DNA of 64,000 nucleotides. It comes from Bartonella tribocorum CIP 105476 (GTDB lineage Bacteria > Pseudomonadota > Alphaproteobacteria > Rhizobiales > Rhizobiaceae). Position 1 is the first letter of the stretch; every line of letters begins with the position of its first letter. Shown here piece by piece: positions 38,866-49,923 of the stretch. The stretch lies in the NCBI RefSeq assembly GCF_000196435.1, contig NC_010161.1, positions 868,001 to 932,000 of the forward strand, given 5' to 3'. The position numbers were made by a program, and so were the translations under genes. The notes below the pieces were generated by a model. It was given only the letters and a program-made list of their open reading frames with translations, ran no database searches and had not been told where the DNA came from.

Positions 38866-39098
38866 GGACAAGCACCATTGTTATATCGATCACCTTCCAA
38901 TATTGTGCAGCCCTTGTCCTCTTCATAAGAAGTATGCCCTTTCTTTAATGTTTATCCAAACGCTAATTCTGCTTATAGCGTGCAAGCGAGAGGTTTTGAT
39001 TGATTCAATCATAAACAGATTTGGAATAAAAGAAGCTTACGGTATGCAGGATTTTTATTCAGCATAAATAAACTATATTGTCATGATAAATCAATGCA
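38866..39098 (-). repeat. Dispersed integrase-leader repeat, copy G
   Basis: On the minus strand it reads TGCATTGATTTATCATGA at the outer end, then GATTGAATCAATCAAAACC, TTGCACGCTATAAGC, TTAAAGAAAGGGC and the integrase start region to ATGGTGCTTGTCCCGC. The full leader is present with point changes, and the coding part is truncated. Confidence 0.7.
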
Positions 39099-39800
39099 TT
39101 ATCTGATAAAGGAAAACATAAGATAAAGCTTAATACATTGATTCATTTGATGAAAAATTTTGATATTAAGTGCTCTGAATGTGTTGGTCGCGTTTTATTT
39201 TTAAATGAAATATAATTTCTGTTTTTTATGAGAGCAGTGATCTTAGCGGCCTATTAAGTCTATAAAAAAAAACGCTCATTTTTGAGAAATTAAAATGATG
39301 AAGCCATAATCGATAACTGTTATGATATATTAAAAATATTAATTTATCATGAAGTTTTTTCTCTCATATCGCATGAAAGTCTTGAAGGGAAGAAGATTTC
39401 CTCATTTTAGATCATGTTTAGAATGAATTTTTAAAATAGTTTTTTCCATATCATAAGTTTGGGTGTGTCAATGAAAATCATTTAAGGAAGAAACAATAGG
39501 CTCCTTATGAATGAATATTAAGATTAGTAATATGACGAGCTGTAAATGGATGATAATAGAGACGAGATTTATAGCTTAATTTGGATGGATGAATTGCTTA
39601 CTGCATTGAAAAAAGGGACTCCACATTGTCTATTGACTATTTTCTCGCAAATTGACACATACACTGATTTGCGAGAGAGCTCATTATAATGCCGATTTTT
39701 AAATATAAGCAAACAAGAGATCGCTCTTACCTTTTCAACGATAGACGAAGTACTGATAAAAACTCTATCAAATAAGCTTTTTAAATTATGTATATCCTTT
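39099..39800. other. Gap downstream of ppiD, with a perfect hairpin
   Basis: This 700-bp AT-rich stretch has no gene that I can support. At 39643-39652 TCTCGCAAAT pairs perfectly with ATTTGCGAGA at 39667-39676 across a 14-nt loop. There is no T-run, so it is not a typical terminator, although it lies 125 bp past the ppiD stop. Confidence 0.4.
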
Positions 39801-41687
39801 TTATTGGAGAGCGTTAAAGATCTGATTGTAGTTTTTGCTATTAATTTCCAAAGGATGTTCTTTATTGGCAATTTGTAACATTTCTAACTTGAGATCTTCT
39901 CTTATCATCATATCTATATTGGTCCGAACCTCAGGTGAAAGAGTATGAGGCGTGATATCTTTAGGCATCGTTACAGAATTTATTTGATAAATGATACGGT
40001 TTGTTGCAACCGGACCTTTTATGATGCCATAATGACCTTTGGGACCAGAAAATAATGCTTTAACCCCTTCAACACCAAGAATTTCAAAGGGATCTTGACG
40101 CCGGAGGGGTGGTGTTGTTTGTTTTGTAACACCAAGTGTCCGAGCAAGGTCAACAAGACTTTTTCCTTCCATAAACTGTTTGAGAGCATTTTGGGCTTTT
40201 TCATCAAGAAGGCGCTGAGTTTCCTCACTTTTCCATTGAGAAAGAACATCGAGCTCAGCTTCTTCAAGTGTTTTATCGCGGGCCGGAATAATTTTATCGA
40301 CCTTATACCAGAGATATCCACCATTTTGAAAAGAGAGAGGATCAAGATCGACTCCTTCATTGGATTGATAGATGGCATCGAGTAAAGCATCTTTTTGAGG
40401 CAAATCCGTGAGGGTTTCACCTTCAAGCGTTTTGCCCGTTTTATCAAGGGTAATTGTGCGCAGAGATAATTTGTATTGGTCAGCAAGTTCTTTGAGAGAA
40501 GCACCTTCAAAACGAGCATTTTCAATGGCGACATAATTGTTACGGATATCATCAGTCGCACGATTTTTGGCAAGTGTTTGGCGAATACTTTCTTCTACAC
40601 TTTCAAAAGGAAGAGAACTTGAAGGTTCAATATGTGTGACGCGAATGAGGACAGGTCCCTGTAAGTCATTTATTACAGGACTGACTTGCCCTTGTTGGAG
40701 TTCAAAAATTTCAGATGCGAGATGATTAGGAAGTTCATTTTCTGCAAGAGGCCCTTTTTTGATGTCATTAAGAGTCTTTTTTTCAGCTTTTACCAGTTCA
40801 TCAAAACTCAATCCATCGGCTATTTTTTTTGCTGCATTATCGGCTTCTTCGCGTGTGGGAAATCGCAGTTCTTCGAATGTACGCTTTTCAGGCGTTACAA
40901 AATGTGAAGTATTTTGGGTATAATAAGCTTTTGCCTCATCTGTTGAGATATCTTTAGGTTTTACGAAATCGTTAAGTTCCATCGATAGCAAAGAGACAGT
41001 ACGGTATTCCGGAGCGCGAAATTCACTTTGATGTGTTTCAAACCATTTTTGCAGTGTTTCGTGATCAGGATCAGCAATTGTTTGCTCTTTTAGATCAATA
41101 ATGAGATAATCAGCGCTCCGCTTTTCTTCTTGATAAAGAGCAAGCGCTTTATAAAAGAGATTGGGGGCTTTCATATCAGAAAGTAAAGCGGCAATAAGTT
41201 GGTTACGCTTTTCTTGTTTGGTGTAATAATTAAGAAAAGCACTTTCACCGATCCGTAAATGCTGAAGATAGTTATAAAATAAATCTTTATTAAAAGTGCC
41301 ATTTATCTGAAACATCTTATCAGAACCAATCGTATGAGCGATTGTATCTTTTGAAAGACTTATTTTCATTTTACGGGCTTGTTCATCAAGCAGTACATTT
41401 TGTTGCAATTGATTAAACACAAAAGCAGGAATTTGGTATTGCTGCATTTCATTTGGTGTAAACATTCGTCCAAGATGAGCAGCCTGGGCTAAACGTGCGC
41501 TTTGATCGGCAAGTGCGAGACGATAATCATCAATAGTGATTATGGACTTTCCAGAAGTAATAAGATCTCTTTCGCTTTTTGTGTGTAACTGTGGTATTCC
41601 CCATAAGAGAATGAAGCATAAGAGTAAAATAGCAAGAAAAATTCTGAAAATCCAAGAATTTGCAGCACTTCTTATGACGTCAAGCAT
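39801..41687 (-). CDS. ppiD: Inner-membrane-anchored peptidyl-prolyl isomerase PpiD (SurA_N family)
   Basis: PpiD is a membrane-anchored periplasmic chaperone at the Sec exit. The 628-residue product has a short cytoplasmic N-terminus (MLDVIRSAANSW), one membrane helix (about 14-32), a large SurA_N-like helical region to about 230, and a parvulin-like PPIase domain (about 240-360). A long C-terminal part follows. It is divergent from tpiA with a 154-bp shared promoter region, the arrangement typical of Rhizobiales. Confidence 0.93.
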   Translation of the reverse strand: MLDVIRSAANSWIFRIFLAILLLCFILLWGIPQLHTKSERDLITSGKSIITIDDYRLALADQSARLAQAAHLGRMFTPNEMQQYQIPAFVFNQLQQNVLLDEQARKMKISLSKDTIAHTIGSDKMFQINGTFNKDLFYNYLQHLRIGESAFLNYYTKQEKRNQLIAALLSDMKAPNLFYKALALYQEEKRSADYLIIDLKEQTIADPDHETLQKWFETHQSEFRAPEYRTVSLLSMELNDFVKPKDISTDEAKAYYTQNTSHFVTPEKRTFEELRFPTREEADNAAKKIADGLSFDELVKAEKKTLNDIKKGPLAENELPNHLASEIFELQQGQVSPVINDLQGPVLIRVTHIEPSSSLPFESVEESIRQTLAKNRATDDIRNNYVAIENARFEGASLKELADQYKLSLRTITLDKTGKTLEGETLTDLPQKDALLDAIYQSNEGVDLDPLSFQNGGYLWYKVDKIIPARDKTLEEAELDVLSQWKSEETQRLLDEKAQNALKQFMEGKSLVDLARTLGVTKQTTPPLRRQDPFEILGVEGVKALFSGPKGHYGIIKGPVATNRIIYQINSVTMPKDITPHTLSPEVRTNIDMMIREDLKLEMLQIANKEHPLEINSKNYNQIFNALQ

Positions 41688-41841
41688 TATTCAATTCCAT
41701 TTTAAACATAAGTTATTATTAAAGCAGGAATGGAATTTGCAATAAAGAAACGAAAGATGCAAGCTTTTAAAGACTTGCTTTCGTTTTATAATTTGATACT
41801 ACAAATAAATAAAGTGTTATAAGAGCTCTTGAGGTGAAAAT

Positions 41842-42606
41842 ATGTCTCTAAATATTCGGCCTTTTCTTGCTGGAAATTGGAAAATGAATGGAACGAGAGA
41901 ATCGCTTGGAGAGTTACGTGCTATTGCAACGGGCGTTAGCTCTAATTCAGGTCATCTATTTGAAGCACTCATTTGTGTTCCTGCAACGCTTTTATCGCGT
42001 GCTTATGATACGCTGAATGGTGAGAGTCTCCTTTTAGGAGGACAAAATTGTCACTTTGATGATTATGGTCCTTATACGGGAGATATTTCAGCTTTTATGC
42101 TTAAAGAAGCAGGAGCAAGTCACGTTATTATTGGGCATTCGGAACGTCGTACAGTGTATCAAGAAAATGATGCAATTGTCTGTGCTAAAGTGCAAGCAGC
42201 GTGGCACGCTGGTCTTGTGGCTCTTGTGTGTATTGGTGAAACATTAGAGGAGCGCGATAATAATAAAGTAATGGATGTTCTTGCGCAGCAGCTTGAAGGA
42301 TCTTTACCAGATGATACAACAGCAGAGAATACCATTATCGCTTATGAACCTGTCTGGGCGATAGGTACTGGTAATACGGCAACTTCAGAAGATATTGCAA
42401 AAGTGCATTATTTCATTCGTGATAAGATATGCTCTCGTTTTGGTGATGAAGGAAACAAGATACGTTTGCTTTATGGTGGATCCGTCAAGCCATCCAGTGC
42501 CTTTGAGCTTTTAAGCATTCCTCATGTTAATGGGGCTTTGATCGGTGGAGCCAGCTTAAAAGCCATTGATTTTTTAACGATTTGCGATGTTTGTCGCAAA
42601 TTATAG
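41842..42606 (+). CDS. tpiA: Triosephosphate isomerase
   Basis: TpiA interconverts dihydroxyacetone phosphate and glyceraldehyde 3-phosphate. Catalytic residues are all visible in the 254-residue protein: K14 in NWKMNG, H99 in IIGHSERR and E169 in AYEPVWAIGTG. The phosphate-binding GG near the C-terminus (LYGGSVKP) is intact. GAGGTG precedes the ATG. Confidence 0.98.
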   Translation: MSLNIRPFLAGNWKMNGTRESLGELRAIATGVSSNSGHLFEALICVPATLLSRAYDTLNGESLLLGGQNCHFDDYGPYTGDISAFMLKEAGASHVIIGHSERRTVYQENDAIVCAKVQAAWHAGLVALVCIGETLEERDNNKVMDVLAQQLEGSLPDDTTAENTIIAYEPVWAIGTGNTATSEDIAKVHYFIRDKICSRFGDEGNKIRLLYGGSVKPSSAFELLSIPHVNGALIGGASLKAIDFLTICDVCRKL

Positions 42607-42689
42607 TAGAGAAATTTGAGTTTTCCCCTTGGATTGTGTGTTATTTATGTATAAATAATTGTGAAAGAGTTATTTGAAGAGTAGGGTTT

Positions 42690-43142
42690 ATGCAAACAGT
42701 ACTTATTGTTATTCATTTATTGATTGTGATTACTTTGGTTGGGGTGATTTTAATCCAGCCTTCAGAAGGTGGTGGGCTTGGTGTGAGTAATAGCTCAGGG
42801 TTGATGAAAACCCGTGGGTCTCGAAACCCTTTAACACGTTTGACAGCTATTTTAGCCTGTTGTTTTTTTGTTGTTTCCATTGCCCTTACTGTTGTGGGAA
42901 GTATATCAAATTCTGGTTTTGATATTTTAAAACGCATACCGGTTAATTCAGAGCAGAACTCTACCAATAAAAACTCAGAATCAGTTCCATCATCAGATGG
43001 TGAGTCTCAACCTTCTATTCTTGAACAGCTCGGAGGCACTTCGGATTTCCAGCAGGAACGAAAACAGTCTATAAAACCTGAAACGGAAAACCCAGTTCCA
43101 CCGGTTCTTGAAAATCCAGTTCCGGATAATAGTAAAAAATAG
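42690..43142 (+). CDS. secG: Preprotein translocase subunit SecG
   Basis: SecG assists SecYE during protein export. Two membrane helices span about residues 3-22 and 52-73, separated by the conserved QPSEGGGLG and NPLTR loop. The roughly 75-residue Ser/Pro-rich tail is longer than in enterobacteria but usual in Rhizobiales. It follows tpiA by 83 bp and ends at a strong terminator before pyrG. Confidence 0.93.
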   Translation: MQTVLIVIHLLIVITLVGVILIQPSEGGGLGVSNSSGLMKTRGSRNPLTRLTAILACCFFVVSIALTVVGSISNSGFDILKRIPVNSEQNSTNKNSESVPSSDGESQPSILEQLGGTSDFQQERKQSIKPETENPVPPVLENPVPDNSKK

Positions 43143-43166
43143 TTTTTTGAAGAAAATATAGACTTT

Positions 43167-43195
43167 TAAAAAGGTGATTTTTTCACCTTTTTTTA
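43167..43195 (+). terminator. Rho-independent terminator of secG
   Basis: AAAAAGGTGA and TCACCTTTTT form a stem around a short T-rich loop, followed by a T-run. It lies 25 bp after the secG stop and before pyrG. Confidence 0.85.
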
Positions 43196-43270
43196 TTTTA
43201 AAAGAAAAATTGTTTCTTTTTGTATTTTTTGCTGGAAAAATCATTATAAATTGCTTATCACCATAAGCCC

Positions 43271-44899
43271 ATGGCACGTTATGTTTTTATTACTGGTGGT
43301 GTGGTTTCTTCCCTTGGAAAAGGCATCGCAGCGGCGGCGTTAGCAGCGTTATTACAGGCACGTGGCTATCGTGTACGCCTTCGCAAACTTGATCCTTATT
43401 TAAATGTTGATCCAGGGACGATGTCTCCTTATCAACATGGTGAAGTATTTGTGACCGATGATGGTGCGGAAACGGATCTTGATCTTGGTCATTATGAGCG
43501 TTTTACTGGGCGTTCTGCAAATAGCCAAGATAATATTACAACAGGGCGTATTTATCGCAATATCATTGAACGAGAACGTCGGGGTGATTATTTGGGAGCG
43601 ACAGTTCAAGTTATTCCTCACGTTACAGATGAAATTAAGCGATTCATTACGACAGGGAATGAAGAATTTGATTTTGTTTTGTGTGAAATAGGTGGAACGG
43701 TTGGTGATATTGAGGCTATGCCTTTTCTGGAAGCGATTCGTCAACTTGGGAATGAACTTTCCCGACAAAATGTCATTTATATCCATCTTACATTAATGCC
43801 TTTTATTCCCTCGGCAGGTGAATTAAAAACAAAACCAACACAGCATTCTGTCAAAGAATTGCAATCAGTTGGTATTTCTCCAGATATTTTGCTTGTGCGT
43901 GCAGATCGATCTATTCCAGAAACAGAAAGGTGCAAATTATCACTTTTTTGCAATGTTCGCGCCAATGCTGTGATTCAGGCATTAGATATGCCAACAATTT
44001 ATGATGTTCCTATGGCCTATCATAAAGAGGGTTTAGACTCTGAAGTTCTTTGCGCCTTTGGAATCGATTCGGCTCCGCCTCCCCAGATGGATCTTTGGGA
44101 AGATATTACGCATCGCATTCATCATCCTGAAGGAGAAGTGACGATTGCTGTTGTAGGAAAATATACGGGCTTAAAGGATGCTTATAAATCTCTTATCGAA
44201 GCGATTGCGCATGGTGGCTTAGCAAATAAAGTGAAAGTTAATATCGAGTGGATTGATTCGCAACTTTTTGAAAAAGAAAATTCTGTTTTAGCTTTACAAA
44301 AAGCGCATGGAATTTTGGTTCCTGGGGCTTTTGGAGCTCGAGGGGCAGAGGGGAAAATTCGAGCCATTCAATTTGCACGAGAGCGTAAAATTCCATTTTT
44401 AGGGATTTGTTTTGGAATGCAATTGGCTTGTATAGAAGCTGCGCGCAATATTGCACAGATTGAGAATGCTTCATCAAGTGAGTTTTGCGAAACAGAAAAT
44501 CCAATTGTAGGCTTAATGACAGAATGGCTTAAAGGTGATGTTCTTGAAAAACGGACAAGAAATGGTGATCTTGGCGGCTCCATGCGCCTTGGTGCTTTTG
44601 CTGCTGAATTAAAAGAAGAAAGTCATATTGCTAAGATTTATGGGATGACAAAGATTGTTGAACGACATCGTCATCGTTATGAGGTCAATATTGATTATAA
44701 AGATAAATTGGAACAGTGTGGTTTGATTTTTTCTGGCATGTCTCCAGATGGTGTTTTGCCGGAAACGATAGAGTATGTAGATCATCCATGGTTCATTGGT
44801 GTTCAATATCATCCAGAACTAAAGTCACGTCCTTTTGATCCACATCCGCTTTTTTCTTCTTTTATTGAAGCCGCTGTAGAACAAAGTCGATTGGTTTAA
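43271..44899 (+). CDS. pyrG: CTP synthase
   Basis: PyrG makes CTP from UTP with glutamine as nitrogen donor. The 542-residue protein has an N-terminal synthetase domain ([13 protein letters not shown], residues 6-18) and a class I glutamine amidotransferase domain. The nucleophile is C380 in GICFGMQ, and the triad is completed by H514 and E516 (QYHPEL). The usual Leu before GMQ is Phe here, a mild change. The length is standard. Confidence 0.98.
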   Translation: MARYVFITGGVVSSLGKGIAAAALAALLQARGYRVRLRKLDPYLNVDPGTMSPYQHGEVFVTDDGAETDLDLGHYERFTGRSANSQDNITTGRIYRNIIERERRGDYLGATVQVIPHVTDEIKRFITTGNEEFDFVLCEIGGTVGDIEAMPFLEAIRQLGNELSRQNVIYIHLTLMPFIPSAGELKTKPTQHSVKELQSVGISPDILLVRADRSIPETERCKLSLFCNVRANAVIQALDMPTIYDVPMAYHKEGLDSEVLCAFGIDSAPPPQMDLWEDITHRIHHPEGEVTIAVVGKYTGLKDAYKSLIEAIAHGGLANKVKVNIEWIDSQLFEKENSVLALQKAHGILVPGAFGARGAEGKIRAIQFARERKIPFLGICFGMQLACIEAARNIAQIENASSSEFCETENPIVGLMTEWLKGDVLEKRTRNGDLGGSMRLGAFAAELKEESHIAKIYGMTKIVERHRHRYEVNIDYKDKLEQCGLIFSGMSPDGVLPETIEYVDHPWFIGVQYHPELKSRPFDPHPLFSSFIEAAVEQSRLV

Positions 44900-44940
44900 T
44901 GCATAAATTTGGTTACTTTTCTTTTGAGGGATAAGATAAA

Positions 44941-45777
44941 ATGACGAAACCAAATGCGCGTGTAAAAGTTGGAAATATTATTTTTTCAAATGAAATGCCT
45001 CTTTCATTAATTGCAGGGCCATGTCAAATGGAAAGTCGTGATCATGCTTTTGAAATGGCTGGTCGTATTAAGACAATGACCGATCAGCTTGGTATCGGAT
45101 TTGTTTATAAATCAAGTTACGATAAAGCTAACCGGACCTCTTTGAGTGCTGCACGTGGCATTGGTCTTGAAAAAGCAATGGCTATTTTTTCTGATTTAAA
45201 AAAAGAGTTTGATTGTCCTATATTAACTGATGTGCATACCGAAGAGCAGTGTACAATTGTTTCTTCTACGGTTGATATTTTACAAATACCTGCTTTTTTA
45301 TGTCGTCAAACAGATCTTTTGGTCGCAGCCGCCAAAACAGGGTGTGTTGTTAATATTAAAAAAGGTCAGTTTTTGGCTCCGTGGGATATGGAGAATGTTT
45401 TAAAAAAGGTTGTTCACAGTGGTAATCCCAATGTTATGCTTTGTGAGCGCGGCACATCATTTGGTTATAACCGACTGATTTCAGATATGCGTTCGTTGCC
45501 TATTTTACGTTCATTTGGGGCTCCTGTTATTTTTGATGCCACACACTCCGTTCAAGAACCTGGAGGGCAGGGAGCTTCATCTGGTGGACAGCGTCAATTT
45601 GTTGAAGTTTTAGCGCGTGCAGCTGTTTCTGTTGGGGTTGCTGGTATTTTTTTAGAAACACATCAAGATCCAGATCATGCACCTTCTGATGGACCCAATA
45701 TGATTAAAATTGATGATTTACAAAGATTGATTGAAACTTTAATGGAATTTGATGATCTGTCAAAGAAGTTGAATTAA
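44941..45777 (+). CDS. kdsA: 3-deoxy-D-manno-octulosonate 8-phosphate synthase
   Basis: KdsA condenses arabinose 5-phosphate with phosphoenolpyruvate to give KDO 8-phosphate for the LPS inner core. The 278-residue protein shows AGPCQMES (about 25-32), the YKSSYDKANRTS loop (about 57-68) and FDATHSVQ (about 198-205). It lies between pyrG and eno; all three genes connect to nucleotide or PEP use, and the order is conserved in Rhizobiales. Confidence 0.97.
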   Translation: MTKPNARVKVGNIIFSNEMPLSLIAGPCQMESRDHAFEMAGRIKTMTDQLGIGFVYKSSYDKANRTSLSAARGIGLEKAMAIFSDLKKEFDCPILTDVHTEEQCTIVSSTVDILQIPAFLCRQTDLLVAAAKTGCVVNIKKGQFLAPWDMENVLKKVVHSGNPNVMLCERGTSFGYNRLISDMRSLPILRSFGAPVIFDATHSVQEPGGQGASSGGQRQFVEVLARAAVSVGVAGIFLETHQDPDHAPSDGPNMIKIDDLQRLIETLMEFDDLSKKLN

Positions 45778-45830
45778 GAAGAGAAAAAATATTTCGTGAA
45801 TAGAACATTAGAGATGAATCGCGGCTTTGA

Positions 45831-47117
<1,287 letters not shown>

Positions 47118-47231
47118 TCGTTGTGAGCATAAAATCTGAAAATATCATATCATTTAAATTATGAAATTGAGATTTCTTATCAAAGGTATGGAGCAATCAT
47201 TTTATAGGCATTTAAATTTATAGGGATTAAG

Positions 47232-47639
47232 ATGAGAGGTATAATCATTAGTCAAGATCAAGGAACATATCTCGTTTCAGGTGATGATGGTAAGCGTTAT
47301 CAGTTTGCGACTTGGGATTGGTTGGGAAAGAAACCACCAAGGATTGGTGATACTGTTGATTTTGTCTGTGAAGGAGGTGTGGTCAGTTCTGTTTTTCCGT
47401 TGTTGAGATCAGGTGCAGAGAACTCAAAGATAATGTTTGCACTTCTTTGTTGGGTTGCAGGGATCTTTGGTGTTCATCGTTTTATGGTTGGGAGAGTTCG
47501 TACCGGTGCTTTAATGCTCATTCTATCTTTATCGGTTGCTGGGTTGGTGATCACTGGTATTTGGGCAATCGTTGATTTTATACTCATTGTTGCAGGAAAA
47601 TTTACAGATAAAAATGGAAATCAGATTACAGATTTGTAA
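47232..47639 (+). CDS. TM2-domain protein with N-terminal OB-like domain, copy 1
   Basis: This 135-residue membrane protein has an N-terminal soluble part (about 1-58, MRGIIISQDQGTYLVSGDDG and a GDTVDFVCEG strand) that resembles a small beta-barrel. A TM2 domain follows, with the GIFGVHRFMVGR signature and two membrane helices. Function is unknown. It is the first of three tandem paralogs placed between eno and ftsB, where most Rhizobiales have none. Confidence 0.85.
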   Translation: MRGIIISQDQGTYLVSGDDGKRYQFATWDWLGKKPPRIGDTVDFVCEGGVVSSVFPLLRSGAENSKIMFALLCWVAGIFGVHRFMVGRVRTGALMLILSLSVAGLVITGIWAIVDFILIVAGKFTDKNGNQITDL

Positions 47640-47789
47640 AAATTTTATAATTTTTATAATAATGTAAAGAGCAGGGAATTGCTTTTTATTTTTACAGATA
47701 TATTAAGTCCATCATGCAGAATTATTGTACTCTATTTCTTTAATGTGAGATATTAAGAAAAATATGCACAGTTAAATAAAACTATTGAA

Positions 47790-47994
47790 AAAGACTGTGC
47801 TATTTTATATGGGTGAAACAAAGACGCAAATCGATTAAAGTGTACTTTGAGCTGCAGCTTATAGCAGTGGAAAGCATTAGGTTATCGGGGGGCTTAGCTA
47901 TTTTAATTTCACGTTTATCACGACTGCTATGAATTTTATTTACGCCGTGAGGTTAATCAGCATATTATAAAATTAGAAAAATCTCTTTATGAAT
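47790..47994 (+). pseudogene. ftsB fragment 1 (5' part, frameshifted)
   Basis: After TM2 copy 1 the sequence matches the start of intact ftsB at 49477: KQRRKSIKV in one frame, and after disrupted sequence RREVNQHIIKLEKSLYE in another. There are frame changes, and the coiled-coil C-terminal part is absent. It is followed 34 bp later by TM2 copy 2, so it marks the end of the first duplicated unit. Confidence 0.7.
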
Positions 47995-48028
47995 AATACA
48001 TGGGGAGCAGCTTTATAGGTGGGCAAAG

Positions 48029-48481
48029 ATGAAAGGTATGATTATTGGTCAAGATCAAGGGATGTATCTTGTTTCGGGAGATGATGACAAACGTTATCAA
48101 TTTTCGTGTGAAGATTGGTTAGGAAAAAAAGCACCAAAGGTAGGAGACACTGTTGATTTTGTGTGTGAAGGAGAGAGCGTTAAGTCTGTTCTCCCTTTTT
48201 GGGATCGAACAACAACAGAACAATCGCGATTAGCTTTAGCTCTTATTTGTTGGTTTTTTGGATGCTTGGGTATTCACCGCTTTATGGCCGGTAAAATTGC
48301 GACAGGTACTGTAATGCTTGTTATAAGTATACTAGGTATAATAACTGGATTTTTTACTTTTGGGGTAGGATTTGTTTTTTTTATTCTTTTTATAACTATG
48401 CCTTGGTCATTTATTGATTTTATAGTTATTTTATCTGGGTATTTTAGGGATGTAAATGGCAATAAAATTACAAAGTGGTAG
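48029..48481 (+). CDS. TM2-domain protein with N-terminal OB-like domain, copy 2
   Basis: This 150-residue paralog of the 47232 protein has the same N-terminal domain (MKGMIIGQDQGMYLVSGDDD) and TM2 signature (GCLGIHRFMAGK). The hydrophobic loop between the two membrane helices is longer. It is intact and preceded by a ribosome-binding region (GGTGGGCAAAG) that resembles the one before copy 3. Confidence 0.85.
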   Translation: MKGMIIGQDQGMYLVSGDDDKRYQFSCEDWLGKKAPKVGDTVDFVCEGESVKSVLPFWDRTTTEQSRLALALICWFFGCLGIHRFMAGKIATGTVMLVISILGIITGFFTFGVGFVFFILFITMPWSFIDFIVILSGYFRDVNGNKITKW

Positions 48482-48616
48482 CAATCATATAAAGTTATAC
48501 ACAAACAAACATTTTATTTATTCTTATTAAGGTATTAATTTAATAATGTAAATTATTTAAGTATGTGTATCTAATGTTAAATATTAAATAAAATTATAAA
48601 TATTTAAATAAAAATA

Positions 48617-48823
48617 TTGAAAAAGACTGTACTATTTCATATAAGAAACAAAAGTGCAGATCGAACAACGTGCTTTGTATTACCACTTATAATTGCGGGA
48701 ATTTTAAGTTGTTGGGGGATTTTTAGCTTTTTAGATTGTCATATGCACGGTGAATACAGATTGTATTCATGCTGTGAGGTTTATCCAATATATTATCATA
48801 TTAGAAGAAAAACTTCTTTATGA
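48617..48823 (+). pseudogene. ftsB fragment 2 (truncated copy)
   Basis: A 68-codon frame matches the N-terminal half of intact FtsB: FVLPLIIAGILS and HGEYRLYS align with FVLPLMTVGVLS and HGEYGLYS of the 49477 gene. The coiled coil and C-terminal motifs are missing, and only a non-standard TTG could start it. It is probably not functional, though a short membrane peptide could still be made. Confidence 0.65.
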
Positions 48824-48847
48824 ATAACAATTTTATAGGTGGTGAAG

Positions 48848-49291
48848 ATGAAAGGTAAGATTATTGGTCTGGATCAGGGAAATTATTTTATTTCAGGTGC
48901 TGATGGTAAACGTTATCAGTTCTTGAGTAAGGATTGGTCAGGGAAAAAGCCGCCTAAGGTGGGTGATTCTGTTGATTTTGTGTGTGAAGGGGATAGCATT
49001 AAATCTGTTTCCCCTATCTTGTCAGCAGGGCAGTCACAACAATCAAAAGTGACGTTAGCGGTTGTTTGTTTTTTTCTAGGTGGACTAGGAATTCATCGTT
49101 TTATGGTTGGTAAAATTATAACAGGCATTGTAATGCTTCTTATAAGTATAATAAGTATAATAACTGTACTATTTATGTGGATAGGGTTTATTTTAATTGC
49201 CTTTATAATTATACCTTGGGTATTGATTGATTTTATAGTCATTTTAACAGGAAATTTTAAGGACAAAGATGGGTGTAAAATCACAAATTAG
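48848..49291 (+). CDS. TM2-domain protein with N-terminal OB-like domain, copy 3
   Basis: This 147-residue paralog opens MKGKIIGLDQGNYFISGADG and carries the TM2 signature GGLGIHRFMVGK and two membrane helices. ATG 48848 is preferred over a GTG at 48839 because the other two copies begin at the aligned methionine. It is followed by the only intact ftsB of the array. Confidence 0.85.
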   Translation: MKGKIIGLDQGNYFISGADGKRYQFLSKDWSGKKPPKVGDSVDFVCEGDSIKSVSPILSAGQSQQSKVTLAVVCFFLGGLGIHRFMVGKIITGIVMLLISIISIITVLFMWIGFILIAFIIIPWVLIDFIVILTGNFKDKDGCKITN

Positions 49292-49476
49292 AGGCTATCC
49301 AATATTTGTCATATAACAAAGTGGGGCATTCAGCTTACTTTGATTGTCTTGAGGGGGGGGATAAATTGGTGGTAACAAATTGTTTGCGTGTGTAGATTTG
49401 GTAATGAGGTGTTAATCAAAATCGTGCATAGTTGGGCAGAATATTAAGAAATTTGTGCTAGAGACTGTGCTATTGT

Positions 49477-49788
49477 ATGTGGACAAAGCAGAAACGTCGA
49501 TCAATCAAAGTACGCTTTGTACTACCTCTTATGACGGTGGGTGTTTTAAGCTATTTCAGTTACCATATTTATCATGGTGAGTATGGATTATATTCACGCA
49601 GTGAAGTTAATCAGTATATTAGCGAATTAGAAAAGGAGCTTCATAAAATAGAAGCTGAGCGGAAATTCATTGAAAAGCGCATTTCTCTTTTACGCAATGG
49701 ACATATTGAAAAGGACATGTTGGATGAGTATGTCCGAAAGAATTTAAATTTTTCTAAGCCAAATGAATTGACAATCTTAATGCCTTGA
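49477..49788 (+). CDS. ftsB: Septum formation initiator FtsB/DivIC-like protein
   Basis: FtsB is a bitopic division protein that links FtsL and FtsQ in the divisome. The 103-residue product has a short basic N-terminus, one membrane helix (about 12-30), a coiled coil (about 42-75, ISELEKELHKIEAERKFIEK) and a conserved C-terminal stretch with DEYVRKNL. In Rhizobiales it lies between eno and pdhA, as here. It is the last and only complete unit of the TM2-ftsB triplication. Confidence 0.88.
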   Translation: MWTKQKRRSIKVRFVLPLMTVGVLSYFSYHIYHGEYGLYSRSEVNQYISELEKELHKIEAERKFIEKRISLLRNGHIEKDMLDEYVRKNLNFSKPNELTILMP

Positions 49789-49923
49789 AATGATACCAAA
49801 GGTAAATGAGAAATCGCTTAATTTAAACGACAATCAGCAATGATATTATTTAAGCCGATTGATAAGGCTTGTAACTTTCGTTCGTAAAGGTTATTCCTAG
49901 ATAATCATAAAAGGGAGTTTAAT

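Noticed and set aside
48617..48823. A second functional ftsB
   Set aside because: It lacks the coiled coil and C-terminal part and would need a TTG start; it aligns with the 5' half of intact ftsB in a tandem duplication.
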